Part shown: piece after piece, positions 11,501 to 24,296 of the stretch
Layout of the letters: each line of letters opens with the position of its first letter
How positions within the stretch are numbered: the first letter of the stretch is position 1
NCBI GenBank assembly: GCA_020698575.1
Contig: CM036244.1
Location: 232,001 to 296,000 of the forward strand
From: Bostrychus sinensis
Taxonomy: Eukaryota > Chordata > Actinopteri > Gobiiformes > Eleotridae
Length of the DNA stretch: 64,000 nucleotides
Direction of reading: 5' to 3'
Position numbers and translations under genes: made by a program
Notes under the pieces: generated by a model
What the model saw: only the letters and a program-made list of their open reading frames with translations
Databases searched by the model: none
What the model was told of the DNA's origin: nothing

Positions 11501-14500
11501 GCCCTCCTCGTCAAACAGAGAGTTACCGATCTGGAAAACAGAAGACCATCAGGATTTCATCTCAATACCACAACTGTTTTTCAAAAATGGCTTAGAAGTT
11601 TTAGATGTTCTGTTCTACACTTTCCATATCCCATAGAGACTTGTGCTGAGGTCAGAAGCAGGTTATGAAAGTCAGTCCTATCTCTGTCCGTTACAGAGCG
11701 TTTCTCAACTCTGTCATTGTTCAAACAGAGTCAGAGTTACCACAGACAGGAGCAGCACGTTGGCCAAGAGTTTAGAGCGCTGTGTAAATGTTCGTTTTGT
11801 GCTCATGTTTCCACAGAGCTCCATGCTGAGGCAATATCTTGCATAATGCCAAAAATGTGTTGCTAATGTCTTACTATTGTACTAGCTCCCGTATACAGGA
11901 GTAGATATCTTACTGCAATTTAACAAGACAAAATGTAACTGGCGATAAGTCCACTCCACACAGTCGCATGTGTCTGGATGGATTAAGCCCATGAGAAACT
12001 CCAAGAGAAGCGAGACATTATTTTTGTTCTTGAGGTTCCATGCTTCATGAGAAGCTGAAGCAGAATCTGCTGCTGGCACCAAAGGGAGGGGCTGTACAGG
12101 AGCTTTTAAAGCTATGCGTTTTACTCCCAACAGAGATAAGTTAAACACATTTGAAAATCAAAACCTAATTTTTTTCTGTATAAGGTGTGTCCTGAAGGTT
12201 AAAAGTGAGGGTAAATAAAGCCTGAAGTGAGGTAAACGTAACATAGCAGTGACAGTGGCTTATTAGCGCTCATCCTTTGTTGTGGCGGACTTTTGAGAAA
12301 AGAACAACTTCAGACTGGATTAACAAGTACAGAGGGAACAGTGAGGACTGTTAAAAGTTTAATTTTCAGAATGGACAGAAAACAGAGACACACTGTCCAC
12401 ATGTGTTCCTGCAGAAAAGAGATTTAGCTTCATCTGAGAGAAGCATTGTGGTGAATAAAATGTGTAGCAGTCGTTAGCGGGGATTAGTGGAGCTGCTAAC
12501 TGTGTTACTCCACCAAGGCCAGAGTTTACAGAGTTGGCTCAGGGAATATAAAACAGGTGGCATGTTTGACCAATCACACAAAAGTTTAACTCTAATAGTT
12601 CTTGGACACTGGCTGAAAAAAATTCTGCCCAGCTGCAAGAACAAAATGACATTGCTCATCTCTCACAGCTTTGGGCGCGAGAACAAACACTGCCTTTAGC
12701 TGACGCAGCGCTCTGTGAGGAAACACACGAGCGGAGAAACAGACTCTGACTCGTTTAAGGTTTTGGACAGAGAAGGCACAAGCTGTGAAGTCCATCGTTT
12801 ACAACCTGAGGACGCACATTTAACTTTTTGTTTGGTTTCCATCTTGAAGCAGCGAGTTAGCATTAGCTCAAGCGTTTGTGTAAATAACGCGACTTTAATG
12901 TTTTACTAAAAACATGAGGTTAAATATGATGCTGCTCCATGGCACATATCATTGTTAAAACAACCACTTGGATATTATCACACGAAATATATCACACACC
13001 ATTTTGTGCTTTTGTTTCCACTGACCTCCTGAAGTTGTTGAGGAGGTTTTAGTTTGTGGTAGCATTATTTTTCATTTAACCTTTATTTTACCAAGTTGCA
13101 GATTAAGAACAAATTCTTATTTACATTGTTGACCTGGAAATTAACTATTGACTATTAATTATTAGGCTCACCTCCATGTTGTTGAGGACCTTGAGGAAGG
13201 TGAAGGCCATCCCTCCTCCGATGATCATCTCGTCGACCTTGTCCAGCAAGTTGTTGATCAGCTGGATCTTATCTTTCACCTTCGCCCTGGGGGAAAAGAG
13301 TGGGAAACATCAGAGCGGAGATAAAGGACAGATCCATAATCATACACAGGCAGAGCAGCAGTGTTGTGTAACTCTGAGACGGGTTTCCTGGGGGTGGTTC
13401 CAATGGACACAGTATCTCAGACATAAAACCAATCAGAGGAACGAGCTAAGAAACAACCGGGACGTCTTGTTGTGCACCCACAGCTTTGGTGTTTTGTGAT
13501 GTGATTTTTGTGACCTTACGGCGCTGTTAAATTCTCCTTCGGTCCCTGACTTTTCACTGTAGACACCAGGAGGTGAAACAGAGGAATGTGATTGGCCGTT
13601 TGTCCTGACGCTGAGCCGTTGGGACAGGTCAACAATGGACTGGACTCTGGTCACAGAGAGGACACTAAATAAACAGGAAGCTCAGCTCTGTCAGGGACCG
13701 GGAATTCATCCTTCAACCTCAGCTTCTCTCAGTGCAATGTTCTACAGAAGAAACCAGGACTGAACCAGGACTAAACCAGGACTAAACCAGGACTGAACCA
13801 GGACTGAACCCATCTCAGTGTAAGTGTGTGTTCTATAGAAGAGACCAGGACTAGATTAGGACTAAACCAGGTCATTTATTTTCACTCTGTTTCTCATTTA
13901 TACAAACCCAGAACTTAGCGCTCCTCTAACAGTAGTAAAAATTGTAGTGGCACTAGGGAGACAATTAGCTCCACAGCAGCAGCAGTAGTAGTAATAGTAG
14001 CAGTAATAGTAGCAGTAATAGTAGTAGTAATAGTAGTAGTAATAGTATTTGTAACAGTAAGAGCTGAGGAGGCGGAGATTACATAATGAGCTTAAAGCCA
14101 CTATTCCCGGAGAGACCTGCCCCTCCTTCTCTCTCTCAGACTGTGGTGTTTGGGCCCCTGGCGTTCGGGCCCCGGTGTTCAGTCCTTACCCTCCGAGGAT
14201 GGCCAGGAAAGGTCTCTGAGGTTTCTCCAGGGCCATGGCGAAGTAATCCAGCTCCTTCTTCATCAGGAAGCCAGCAGCTTTCTGAGGAAGGTTCACTCCC
14301 ACCATCGAGCTGCCACACACATGTAAGAACATTAATAATAATAATTTTATTCCATTATTCCATTCCTCCTTCAGGCGCGGCGGTGGTGAAACTCATGTTG
14401 TCATGCACCTCACTGTGTTTATAACCCATCCATCACAAGTCCTGCTTTAGCAGATGGAGGACTCGAGGAAGGATCCACAGACTTTAACTTTAGCAGCGCT

Positions 14501-17500
14501 GGAATCACAGAGTTCCTCACAACACCAGACTCAACACATGGCTCACAGCACCCAAAATATCAAGATATGGCAATACTGCAATTATCAATATACTGCCTTC
14601 AAATTATAAAGGGCTATACACAAACATGTTAATTATTAAGGCTGCTTGGAAAAAATAATCAATTAATTTAGTCATAAATGAAATCACAATTATTCAGCAA
14701 TTATTCATTAACTTAAAATGTAAAAGATATTCTTTAAACCAAGTTCTAAAATAAATAAATATAAAATAAAGTTAATCTCATCATAAACTGTTTGGGTTTG
14801 AAGAGGAAGACGTCACACAAACAGAATGTGTCTCGCCTTTTCTGCTGACCAAGACTTTCTCCTGTTCTTACAGCGGTCAGAGCGAGTTCAGAACACACAC
14901 AGAGTTAGAGTAGTTCATCGTTTTGTCTTGATTATATAGTTTTTGTAATCATTGGTGTAATAATTGAAATGGATAATGCCACTGGAGCAGCAGGACACTT
15001 TCATATCGATATCCAGGCAGGAAGTGAATGTGTCAGGATCAATACTCACACATCACTACAGACTTAAATCAACAAGAAACCCCAAGTTCTGTTTTCAAAA
15101 GTCATAAACCAACCATAAGTCAGTCTGATATTTATTTATTATTTAGAGGTGCAGTGCTGCCCTCTACAGTCAGAGTTCTGTACCACTTTTAGCCACATGA
15201 AGGTAAAAAGTAGCACCATTATTATTCATTTGTCACTGATCAGGTGCATGCCGCTCACTCTCATAGAACACTATTTGTATACTTATGTAAATATATTCAA
15301 CATTGACATATTATTTATCACATTAATCCATTCATTATTTGTCAATTATTCTTTGTGTTGGCTGCTAAATATTGGATCCTATTTAGTTGGTTAACTCATA
15401 GAAATCCTTGGTTTGTTTCCTTGTTTCTCATCACTTTCTCTTTCTTTGAGGTCATTGGTTGAGTCGCTGTCGTGGAGGCGTGGCCATGAGCAGAGTGCAG
15501 ATCAGGTGTGCACCAGATAGGCCTGATTTGGACCAGACCATGAGGCCCAGAGGGAGGGGAGGTTTAGCAAGGGAGTCTCTCTATTTTATGTGAAAAACTG
15601 GACAAAAGGACATTGTGGTGTTTTTTTTTATTGTTTTCTTGTGGGTCATTGCTGAATGAATTTGCCTGTATCTGGGGTCTTAGTGGTTGAGACTGTTTAA
15701 AGAGCGTCTGGGCATGGTTGGGGTGGCCTGTTGTCTGTGGAGGGGGAACTTATGTCGGTCTGTATCATATTTCCTGGTGTTTTTCTTGGATAAATTAAAG
15801 AGCTTTGACATTTCCAGCTTTTCTCGTCATTGTTCAACATTTGTCTCAGCTGCTGTGGCCATCCTCAGCCAGTAAGAGGCTCGTAACATCCAAAATCTTA
15901 CAGCATGACGTGACAAAAATGTATAAATATCAGTATCGGTTCACAAAATCAATGTTTTGTCCGGTCTCACCTGTGAGCCCTGTGCGCTGTGCCGAAAGCG
16001 TCGTTCACGTAGATGTCTCCCAGTTTGGACAGAGAGGCCCTGAACGCATCGACCTGCTCCTGAGACGCTTTGGTCTGAAAGGAAATAAACGACAAAAGAA
16101 TGAGATAAAGAAAGGCAAACATGGCGGCTGTGGGAGAAGAAAAGCACAGGTTTATGGGACAATCGTATCTCCTCTGTAGTTTCACAACACTCCTGACTTA
16201 CTGCATGAACATAAAGGCTTCCTCTGCAGCTGAACTTTAGGTCTGGGGCCCGCAGTGAGGCACCTGGACTAAGTTTTGTTTCTGGAAGACGTTTTCCAAG
16301 GGACTTAAATGAATCGCTGTCCTTTACAGCCCTGCTCACAGCTTCCTTTTTTATCTACAGCACAGCTAAAGTGGTCTATAAATATCAGTTCAGTTCAGTA
16401 CGGTGCATACCAGCCAGGGCTCTGAGGACAGGAAAAGAAACCCGGACCTCTGACCTTCAAAATAAAAGGTCACTGGGTCAAATGGAGATCTACACAGGCC
16501 AACACACAGCTAGAGATGTCATTAGTCCAGTTATCTTAGTTACACACTTCTTATTTTGATGTTTTTTCAGTTTGTAATAAGCAGGAAGTTTGTCCGGGGC
16601 CCCTGGGAGCCTTCAGTTCAATTTCAATTTATTCTTTATTTCAGACACATGGTTTTGGTCCATAACAAATAAAACATACAAAAAATAAAAAGACAATTAG
16701 TCAATGAAAATATTAAATACCTAAAAACTTTAAAATATTACTTTAAAACATCTTTTAGCCAAGTATATAACTGTAACCTTTTTTATGTACTTAAACAACA
16801 GTCAGTATTTTTATAAAAATATATGGGCAAAAACATGACATAGTATTTTGATTAGAGGGAGGTTTTATTGTTGGGGGCCATGACAGTCTGCTCTGATATA
16901 AATTCCGTTTCTGCCCTGTGTAGTTTTATTTAAATTGCATTTGTTTCTCGATAGTCCAGCCACAACTCCATGTACTCGCTGTGCCTGCCCCATGCCCAGA
17001 TAAATAAACTAGCGCTGCCTTGTTTAGCCTGCACTCAAGGAACTGCTAATAACCCAGAGACAGTAAATAACAGAGCAGTGTAGTTCTTATTTTGACAACA
17101 GCGCCTCACAGAGTCCTCAGCTCTCTGTGAACCATGAGCCTGTATTTTCCTCTGTATTTACATCACGATTCTAAAAAGCTTCCTGTCCTCTGCTGACCTC
17201 GTTCTCGTGCACGTATCCTTCCTGTGAGGTGTACCTTGTTCCCGGAGGGGTCCTTGCCCTTGCCCTCCTCCTCCACGTGGAAGCGCAGGTTCTCCAGGAG
17301 GATGACTGAACCCGGAGCGGGGCTGGCACAGGCGGCCTCGACCTCAGGACCCACGCAGTCCTTCAGGAAGGTCACGTCCCTGGAAACAAAAACAAGGTTT
17401 CTTCATTTACGCCGTGGTTTGGGCTCCTGTCAGTGTCTCTTACACACAGCTTTATTGAGGTTTAGTACATTTTTTGGTTTCTTTCTGACCTTTCTACAAG

Positions 17501-20500
17501 CGATTAGAAGTGAGATGGTGAGTTTGGTGAACTGGTGTTCTTTATGCTATAGTTATGTGAATAACTGTTAATATATTACGTTAACATACGAGACACCTGT
17601 TCAGTTCGTTGTTTATGCTTCATGTAGCTGAATAACCATCAATGTGTTACGTTAGCATAGCACACACCTATTCAGCTGTTGTTCTCTATTCTATTATTAC
17701 TATAACTTGCCTTTCAACATGAAATGTCTGTTCTTGGGTGTTGGATTTTGTAAAATAAATTTCCCCCAAAAAATGCGACTTATATACGTTTTTTTTCTTC
17801 ATTATGTATTTTTTGGCTAGTGCCACTTAAAGTCCAGAAAATACAGTAAATACAGGTCTAAACCAGGACTAAACCAGGTCTGAACCAAAAATACACCAGG
17901 AATAAACCAAAGCCAAACCCAGACCAAACTAGGTCTTAATCTGGACTAAACCAGGACCTAAATCAGGGCTAAAAAACCAATCTAAACACAGGTCTAAACC
18001 AGGACTAAAATTGGCTCTAAATTCAACTAAACCAGGAGTTGAACAGCAAGAGAATCCTGCGTACCACAGCTTGAGAACCCCTGACTTCAGTACTGGACGT
18101 TTCTCAGGCGCTGCTGCTCCTTCTGTTTAAGGAGCGCCCTCGGTGATGACAGCACTCACCTCCCCAGCAGACTCTTGAGCTCCACCGCCACAGGGCCCAG
18201 GGAGTACTTCTCAGGCATGACGTTCCCGTCGGGACGTCCCAGATGGCTCATCAGGACCACGGACTTGGCCCCGTGGTCCAGGCAGTGCTGGATACTGGGC
18301 ACGGCCGCACTGATCCTGTTCCACAGATGAATAAGTGACCAGTAAGGCTTTAGTCTGTAATGTTCTAAAGAAAACAGCAGAGTAAAGTCTCACCTCTGGT
18401 TGTTTGTGATGTGATGGTCCTTCATTGGGACGTTAAAGTCAACCCTGAAGAAGAAGGAGACAAAATTAGCCGTGAGGGTTAAAGTAGACTTTACTGCCCC
18501 CTGCAGGGAAATTAGTTCTCTGCATTTGACCCATCCTTCAGTGTCTCTGGGTTAAACCAGTCAGGAGCAGAGGATCTGAGCCGGGATCCCGGTCGGGAGC
18601 AGAGGATCTGAGCCGGGATCCCGGTCAGGAGCAGAGGATCTGAGCCGGGATCCCGGTCAGGAGCAGAGGATCTGAGCCGGGATCCCGGTCGGGAGCAGAG
18701 GATCTGAGCCGGGATCCCGGTCAGGTCATTGATATGAACGTGTTGAATCGTATCAAATCATTCCAAATCAGCAAATATCGTTCTTGAATCGTATCAAAAA
18801 CACTTCTAATGAATACAGATCATATTGTTGCAAAAATGTATTGTTACACCTCTAAAGGTAATGCATATCGATACAGTTGTATCGTAGGGGAAGAAAAATA
18901 AAAAAATCGATATAGTTACTGTATCGTTACAGCCCGAGTCAGAGAGGAGTGTAGTTTAATAATCAGTGATAGACGTCTCGAGTATAGATCCCATTAGGGT
19001 CCAGTCACAGTGACTCAGTGCAGTGTCCCCTGTTACATAACGGCCCCTCCCTCCTCTCTATAGAACCCCATGCACCACATAATCACATGACCTGATCACA
19101 TGACCACAGCACCCACTGCCACAGCAACACCAATCCACCACTGAGCCCTGAGCCTGGTCGTCCAGATTTAGGATCAGACTAAACATTTACACCGACGGTA
19201 ACATGAGATCAATGGACTGCAGAGCGGCCTGGTCACATGACAACAGCCTGGTCACATGACCACGGCTTACAGGACAGCGCTGCTAAAACACTGCGCTGTG
19301 CAAACGGGTTTAGTGACAAAGCAATGTCTCTAGAACATCACTCAAAACAGCTTTTAAAGAACTGCTATTTTCAACTTCATAACATCTCTAAACTCAGAGC
19401 AATGGTATGAAAAGATGAACTAGAGATGATGGTTCATGCTTTTGTCTCCTCGCAGGTGGACTCCTGTAACAGCCTCTCCACTCGTCTGCAGCTGCTCCAC
19501 ACAAACAGAAGAGCTCATATAACCCCCATTTTAAAGTCTCTTCACTGGCCTCCAGTCACGTACAGAACACATCTTAAAATCCTGGTCCTGACCTTCAGAG
19601 CCTCGCAGGGGCAGCCTCCTGCTTACATCTCAGTACCTGATCCAGTCCTGAACTTCCTCCCAGTCTGAGATCTTCAGGTCAGAACCTACTGATGGTCCCT
19701 CACACTCGGTTTAAGACTCGAGGAGACCGATCCTCTCAAGCTGTTGTACCCAGACTCTGGACTAAACTCCCCCTTTCTCTGTGAATGACTTTAAAAAGCA
19801 ACAAGCTTTCCATCTTCAATGGGCCTAAGGCTGGCTGACTGTATTTTGCTGTATTACGTTTTGTAAAGTGTTTTTGTATTTTATCACACCTTGCCATGTA
19901 AAGCACTTTGTCTGAGAAAGATGCTATATAAATAAACTTATTCAGTGACTAAAAACGCTTTAATAAATACATAATTTAATTTCTGATTAATCCTGATCCA
20001 GGAGAGTTTTAAAGATCTATTATCCTCTCTGTAACCCTGTTCTAATGTGGTCTCCTCAAAAACAGACCTGCAGTAGTATTTTGTTTGAAGAAAGGCAGCC
20101 CTCAGGATTACTCAGAGCTGAAAACGCATGGTCTCATGGCTCTACATCGACACGTGAAAGCTGTACATGGGACCTTTAGGTTTTGGATGCTGCTGGACCA
20201 GATGCCTTTGCTGCGTTTGCCTGCTTTACTTCTGTCTCCACAGAAACACCAAGTCTTTTCCACTCAACATTCTCAGCAGGTTCCTCACACTCAGCTCTGT
20301 CTGCTCCTCTGAGGAAAAGCAAACACGCTGCAGCACGTCTGGGCTGGATATGACAACTACCACTGCACTTTACCTTTTCATACAGTGATCAGGATTTTCT
20401 AAAAAAGGATCCTCGGGGATACATTTTTTTAACATATGAAGCTTTTTATTCTAACCCCAGAACAAGCTCCTCAGTGTGGCTGCGGCAGTAGCACACACAC

Positions 20501-22810
20501 TTTAAAGGACATTCAAGCAGCACAAGGATCAAAATCACTGGCTCCATTTATAGTAATACATGGTTTAATCTCTGTGCAGTTGCTCCTGTCTGCTTCTCCA
20601 AACTGCTGTGCCTCTAAACTGCTGTTTAACGCATACACCTCTTCTAAAAGTTGGTAAAGGCCTTCAGATTTCAGAATAAGGTAAGGCAATATTTTGCTGA
20701 TAGACAGTGATAAATTATTAGTAATAGATATTCTTTAAAAACATTTGTAGTCTAACAGATATCGCCTTTCTTGTATTTGCATTTTGGAGGCTTCCATGCA
20801 TCTTAAACTTATACTGGGTACACCGTGTTCTCAGACTAAAGAGGACCAACGGGACAACGTTTTAACTCGACTGCGCCTGAACCTTGGAGTAAACTTGACC
20901 TTTAAACTCTGACCCTTGTCCTCAGCGGCCCGTGGTTGCATCACAGAGCAGCGTGGCCCTCTGACATTTCTGACTCGGTGTCAGGTTCAGGCTCACTTCA
21001 GGAGACTCAGACCCACAGACGAGCGTTTAGCCTCAGCCTCCAGGAGAAAAAAAGAGACTGCTAAGACAAAAACACCACACACCAGGACTGGAACCACCTC
21101 TGAATCACGAAAACAGCAAAATGAGTCATAAAAACAAGTAATGGGGACTGGCTCAGAAAACTGGATTACTCATAAAAGGAAAGTTGTAGCTGGGATTTAT
21201 TTCATTCAAGCACATTTCCAGTACTCCTCAGTGTGGCTGTAGCAGCTAGCGACAGTTTGCTTCAGTCACAGTGGAAGTATGAATCAAATGAAAGGTTGAG
21301 AAATTCTAACCGACCACAAACAATGAGCCATTTCCCTCCACTTCTCAGCTCCGCATGAGATTATTCAAACTATAGCTCTGGGGCCAAGTGGTGGCACATG
21401 GTAAAGTGGTCAGCGCTCTCATCTCACAGTTACAGGTCCTGGGTTTGATTCCCGGACAGTGTGGAGTTCTCATGTACGCCCCGTGTCTGGATTTTCTACA
21501 GTTTCCCCAAAACAACCTAAAACAACCTAAAACATGCTCAATAATCCTCCAGCTGGGTCCAGACCAGGATCCTGGCTCAGTTCTGGTCCTCTTTACCTGC
21601 GTGTAAAAAGTCAGGAGCAAAGTTTCATATGACTGCTACATTATGACCGAGTCTCTAGGCAGTAAAATCTATACTCTAACATTTTAAGAAGCAGTCATAA
21701 CGTGCAACAAAAGGCTGTGGGAACAAACAGGCAAAGAGTCGGCCAAAAAACCAGATCAGGAGACGAAAATGTGGATAGCTTGGCCACACACGAGTGAGGC
21801 AAAATCAAGTATTAGGGAAAGAAAATGTAACTTAGAGGTTGGTGATGCCCAAACAAATGCAGCCATACAACGGGCAAGTCCCAAGCCCAGATAAATGTGT
21901 GATTAAGGAAGGACATCCAGGGTAAATGTGCTGTGGAGATCCCTGGAGAAAAGGGAGCAGCTGAACGAGGCTTTCTTTTACAGTGAGGCCAAACCCATCA
22001 GCTTTAGTGAGTGTCCCTCCTCTGCATGCATTTACCAGTATATGGCCCTTAATTACAAAAAAAAAAAGTTTGGACCCCCATCTTGCACACTTCAGCCGCG
22101 AGGACGACTTGTGACACTGTAAAGAGACTCCTGATACGTGCAGGGAACTGGTCCATATTTCATTTGGGCAGCGAAGCCACAAAAAGGTTTTAGGAGGTAC
22201 CTCTTTGTGCATCAGATGCATAATGAATGAAGACCGGTCAATACAGCTGCCAGTCACTGTGTCTAAGCACAGGGGCATCTTTTAGGGACATTAGACCTTT
22301 TCTGAACGACTTTTGCTTCCTTCCGTTCTGTGAGGACAAGGTTAAACGATTTTTATTGGATTACAAAATGCCATCGCTTTGATTCTGCAGCTCCTCGGCT
22401 CCTGGACTACACTTGAAAAGGATCATTTACGATTTTAAGCTAATATTTATGTCTATAAAGATGGAAAGAGTATTGGATGCCCCCAGTGCCCGTCTCTCCA
22501 TGCAGCATCTCCGCACAGGCACGTAATGTTCTAACGCGGCGAGAGAAAACGTGAGTTCACTTCCTGTCATCGCGCTACAGCGGCCCCGAAATTCACCTGT
22601 AGCTCGTTCAAAACCACTCACGTTTAATTTACACAACATATTTCTTTATTTCGCCTGTTTTTTGTCCAACTTTCGCTAATTAAAAACACGAGCTAGCGTC
22701 GCGTCCCATTCATTTGAACGGTTAATGCTAGGTTACAATGCTAACCTCATCACGACGCGCTTCCCGTTGACGTCCAGCTTGTCCAGGGTGAGTTTGTTGG
22801 ACAGAGACAT
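8598..22810 (-). CDS. pgk1: Phosphoglycerate kinase 1
   Basis: Glycolytic enzyme: 1,3-bisphosphoglycerate + ADP to 3-phosphoglycerate + ATP, cytosolic. Eleven coding exons, in transcript order: 22746-22810, 18394-18444, 18160-18315, 17235-17379, 15971-16074, 14190-14309, 13172-13286, 11351-11530, 8926-9103, 8752-8850, 8598-8638. All junctions are GT-AG with matching phases. The 1,254 nt encode 417 residues, the family's standard length. Visible motifs in order: RVDFNVPM, LMSHLGRPDG (substrate site), LLENLRFHVEEEGKGKD, VNDAFGTAHRAH, LGGAKVKDKI, IIGGGMAFTFL, WNGPVGVFEWDNFA (nucleotide site), IIGGGDTATCC (hinge and catalytic glycines) and STGGGASLELLEGK. The start MSLSNKLTLDKLDV is the usual one. 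The protein ends DALSSV. No disabling change was seen. It lies downstream of cox7b on the same strand and converges with the TIM-like gene. Confidence 0.98.
9160..10645. repeat. Composite 11/22-bp minisatellite in pgk1 intron 8
   Basis: About 1.5 kb built from TTTAGTCCAGG joined to CCTAGACCTGC, CCCAGACCTGG or CCCAGGCCCGG, giving 22-bp dimers. Extra CCCAGG hexamers insert in places. Blocks of one dimer type alternate with blocks of another, so there is higher-order structure. It lies between pgk1 exons 8 and 9. Confidence 0.95.
10646..11350 (-). other. Rest of pgk1 intron 8
   Basis: Contains at about 10735-10860 a fragment starting 'agggatgagtattgttagg' with repeated 'tatcgatac' sequence, resembling common fish hAT-type miniature elements. 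The remainder is AT-rich with no gene. Confidence 0.5.
11531..13171 (-). other. pgk1 intron 7
   Basis: About 1.6 kb of unique-looking sequence. I see no exon with matching splice sites, no tandem array and no recognisable mobile element apart from a short 'tttaacctttattttacc' fish-repeat tail near 13075. Confidence 0.6.
13978..14055. repeat. (TAG)n microsatellite in pgk1 intron 6
   Basis: A run of CAG/TAG trinucleotides with TAATAGTAG interruptions, about 75 bp. A small degenerate cluster of the 11-bp 'aaccaggactg' motif precedes it at about 13755-13875. Confidence 0.85.
14310..15970 (-). other. pgk1 intron 5
   Basis: AT-rich intron. About 14540-14760 looks like degraded mobile-element sequence ('aatatcaagatatggcaat'). 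No gene or tandem array was seen. Confidence 0.55.
16075..17234 (-). other. pgk1 intron 4
   Basis: A dispersed fish repeat-like stretch ('ttcaatttcaatttattctt') is at about 16615-16900. Otherwise nothing recognisable. Confidence 0.5.
17495..17850. mobile_element. Truncated copy of the 'GCGACTTATAGTCCAGAAAA' element
   Basis: This stretch, starting 'gcgattagaagtgagatggt', is nearly identical to 32737-33083 and ends in a close match to its terminal repeat (gtccagaaaatacag). It lacks the left end. It lies in pgk1 intron 3. The shared 350 bp show it is a second, 5'-truncated copy of the element described at 32381. Confidence 0.8.
17855..18040. repeat. Degenerate 11-bp motif cluster
   Basis: About 15 strongly diverged units of the AGGTCTAAACC type, in the same motif family as the array at 1-719, in pgk1 intron 3. 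Confidence 0.75.
18559..18724. repeat. 32-bp tandem repeat in pgk1 intron 1
   Basis: Five copies of a 32-bp unit with core GGAGCAGAGGATCTGAGCC followed by GGGATCCCGGTC. They start about 115 bp upstream, on +, of the exon 2 acceptor. Confidence 0.95.
18725..18935. repeat. AT-rich 'tatcgatacag' hAT-like relic
   Basis: Repeated 'gaatcgtatcaaa' and 'tatcgatacagttgtatcg' sequence ending 'tatcgttacagccc', which resembles the ends of common fish hAT miniature elements. Full ends were not identified. Confidence 0.45.
19400..19945 (+). mobile_element. LINE (L2-like) 3' end relic
   Basis: The frame from 19426 reads HAFVSSQVDSCNSL, then ITPILKSLHWPPVTYRTHLK and LTFRASQGQPPAY. These are the conserved C-terminal reverse-transcriptase blocks of L2/Rex-type LINEs. 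A family-typical tail follows (aaagcactttgtctgagaaag then tatataaataaa). An internal part is missing and the frame stops early, so it is a dead 5'-truncated copy, in pgk1 intron 1. Confidence 0.82.
19946..22745 (-). other. Rest of pgk1 intron 1
   Basis: About 2.8 kb. A dispersed repeat beginning 'ggggccaagtggtggcacat' with 'gtttgattcccggacagtgt' (about 21380-21600) resembles the repeat at 35412. A 148-codon minus-strand frame at 21832-22278 matches nothing I know; it contains 'ggaaggacatccagggtaaa', typical of retroelement tails. No exon could be supported. Confidence 0.55.
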
Positions 22811-22954
22811 GTTGGCGGCTCGGTGGTGCTCGGTTCCTGGCTGTGGGCTGACGCTGTGGCTGGGTTTTTGTCTCCGCCTCGGCCCGGTTCTCTGTCGGCG
22901 GCTAAGCTCCGAGTGGCAGCGGTGACCTTAGCGCGGAGCTACAGCTGCAGAGGA

Positions 22955-23036
22955 CCCGCCCCCCGCCACCGCCGCCTGCTGCTGATTGGCTGTGACGGCG
23001 GGAAGGGCGGGACAACTTCTCGCTTCTCATTGGCTG
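22955..23036 (-). promoter_or_regulatory. pgk1 promoter region: two CCAAT boxes and GC boxes
   Basis: On the minus strand CCAAT boxes appear as GCCAAT (22985-22990) and AGCCAAT (23029-23035), with GC boxes at about 22957-22975 and 23005-23010. They lie 150-225 bp before the ATG at 22810 in a GC-rich stretch. This layout is typical of a TATA-less housekeeping promoter. The start site itself was not located. Confidence 0.6.
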
Positions 23037-23274
23037 CTGAAGTTGTCGGTTATCAGTGGCAGGTGTTCCGGAAAATTCTGTCCCCCCGTTGTTTCTCCCT
23101 TCTGACTTTCTCTCAGGTCTTCTTCTGAACTCTTTGAATTCAAGAAGGTCCTCAGGTTTTTAAGCATTTTGCTCGCGCTTTTGAGTGACCACCTGTCCCA
23201 CTTTTGATTGTACTGCACAGCCATTTAGGCATTTGTAGTAATGTCCCAATTTTTCATTGGTGCTCAGTGGATTT

Positions 23275-23425
23275 TAGTTCAATTCAATGCAGATTTATTT
23301 GTATAGCCCAGTATCACAACAAAAGTCGCCTCAAAGGGCTTCACAACAGTTGATCAAACATAAACACACAATCAGACAACACAAACAATCACTAATAACT
23401 AGTTAAGAACAAGTTAAGTTCAGAA
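23275..23425. repeat. Dispersed fish repeat, second copy
   Basis: Begins 'ttcaattcaatgcagattta', then 'gtcgcctcaaagggcttcac' and 'aacataaacacacaatca'. The last part is shared with about 3905-4000. The pattern is a common teleost interspersed repeat. It lies between pgk1 and cox7b. Confidence 0.6.
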
Positions 23426-23484
23426 TTCCTCGTCTAAAATGAAGAAATATTTGTGGGTGTCCTATCTTGATAGGTTGAATCTAC

Positions 23485-23690
23485 ACTGCCTGAACAAAAA
23501 AAAAAAAAAGTGTCCACCTGGATGTAACTAAGTAAACAGATAAGCGCCTCCCTGCAGTTGGTCAGGTCTGGGTTCAGCAGCGGTCTGTGCCCAAAGACTG
23601 AGGTCAGCTGACTCCCTGCAGATACCGAAGGACCAGGTTACTCCATCAATGGATTTTTTCTTCCCTGATGGCACGGGTCTATAAATATTA
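23485..23690. mobile_element. Tc1-like element end fragment
   Basis: The stretch 'ctgcctgaacaaaa' ... 'gtccacctggatgtaactaa' ... 'gaaggaccaggtta' closely matches 31205-31320, where transposase remnants identify a Tc1-type relic. No coding capacity remains here. Confidence 0.6.
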
Positions 23691-24218
23691 ATCGATTATG
23701 ATGCATAGGTATGCGTTTAATTCAAGAAGTTCACAAAAAGATTTCAAAATTGGGGAAACATCGGAGGACAGAATTTCCTGGAACACCGGTGTCGTGCGTC
23801 AAATCAGCAGCCTCGGTGACGCACGCGAGAGGAGCACGCAGACAGGAGCACGTACTACAGCAGTCACTCTCTCTCCTCCTCTCTGCTCCCTCTCTGCTCT
23901 TCCTCTGGGCCTCCAGCTCTAACCTCAGCCTCATCCTTCTGCCCGTTACTGTTCCTCCTCTGTGCCCATAGTTTAGTCCTAGTTTAATCCCAAATTCAGT
24001 CCTGATTCAACCAAAAGTTCCAAGTTTAGTCTCAAGTTCAGTCCCGGCTCAGGCACGTTTAGCTTTTTCAGCTGGTTATAAATGTTTTTCACATCATTTG
24101 CTGTTTTTCTTAATGCATACAGAAAATAAAAATAGCTCACTTTGTTTAAATAAAATTACTGCTGTCTCCATTTTGAGCTACAGAAAATCAAACATGAGCC
24201 GTATTTAGAATCTGTTAA

Positions 24219-24224
24219 TTTATT
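24219..24224 (-). terminator. cox7b poly(A) signal
   Basis: AATAAA on the minus strand (TTTATT on +), 73 nt after the cox7b stop codon; a short 3' UTR is usual for this gene. Confidence 0.7.
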
Positions 24225-24296
24225 GAACATGGAACAATATTTGGGAATAACCACAGGCGTTTTCATCTGTACAACCAAAGACAGATCAGCAGAGCT

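Noticed and set aside
21832..22278. 148-codon minus-strand frame in pgk1 intron 1
   Set aside because: No recognisable domain, no splice context, and retroelement-like sequence within it.
22823..23128. 101-codon + frame upstream of pgk1
   Set aside because: Antisense to the GC-rich pgk1 promoter; stop-poor because of composition.
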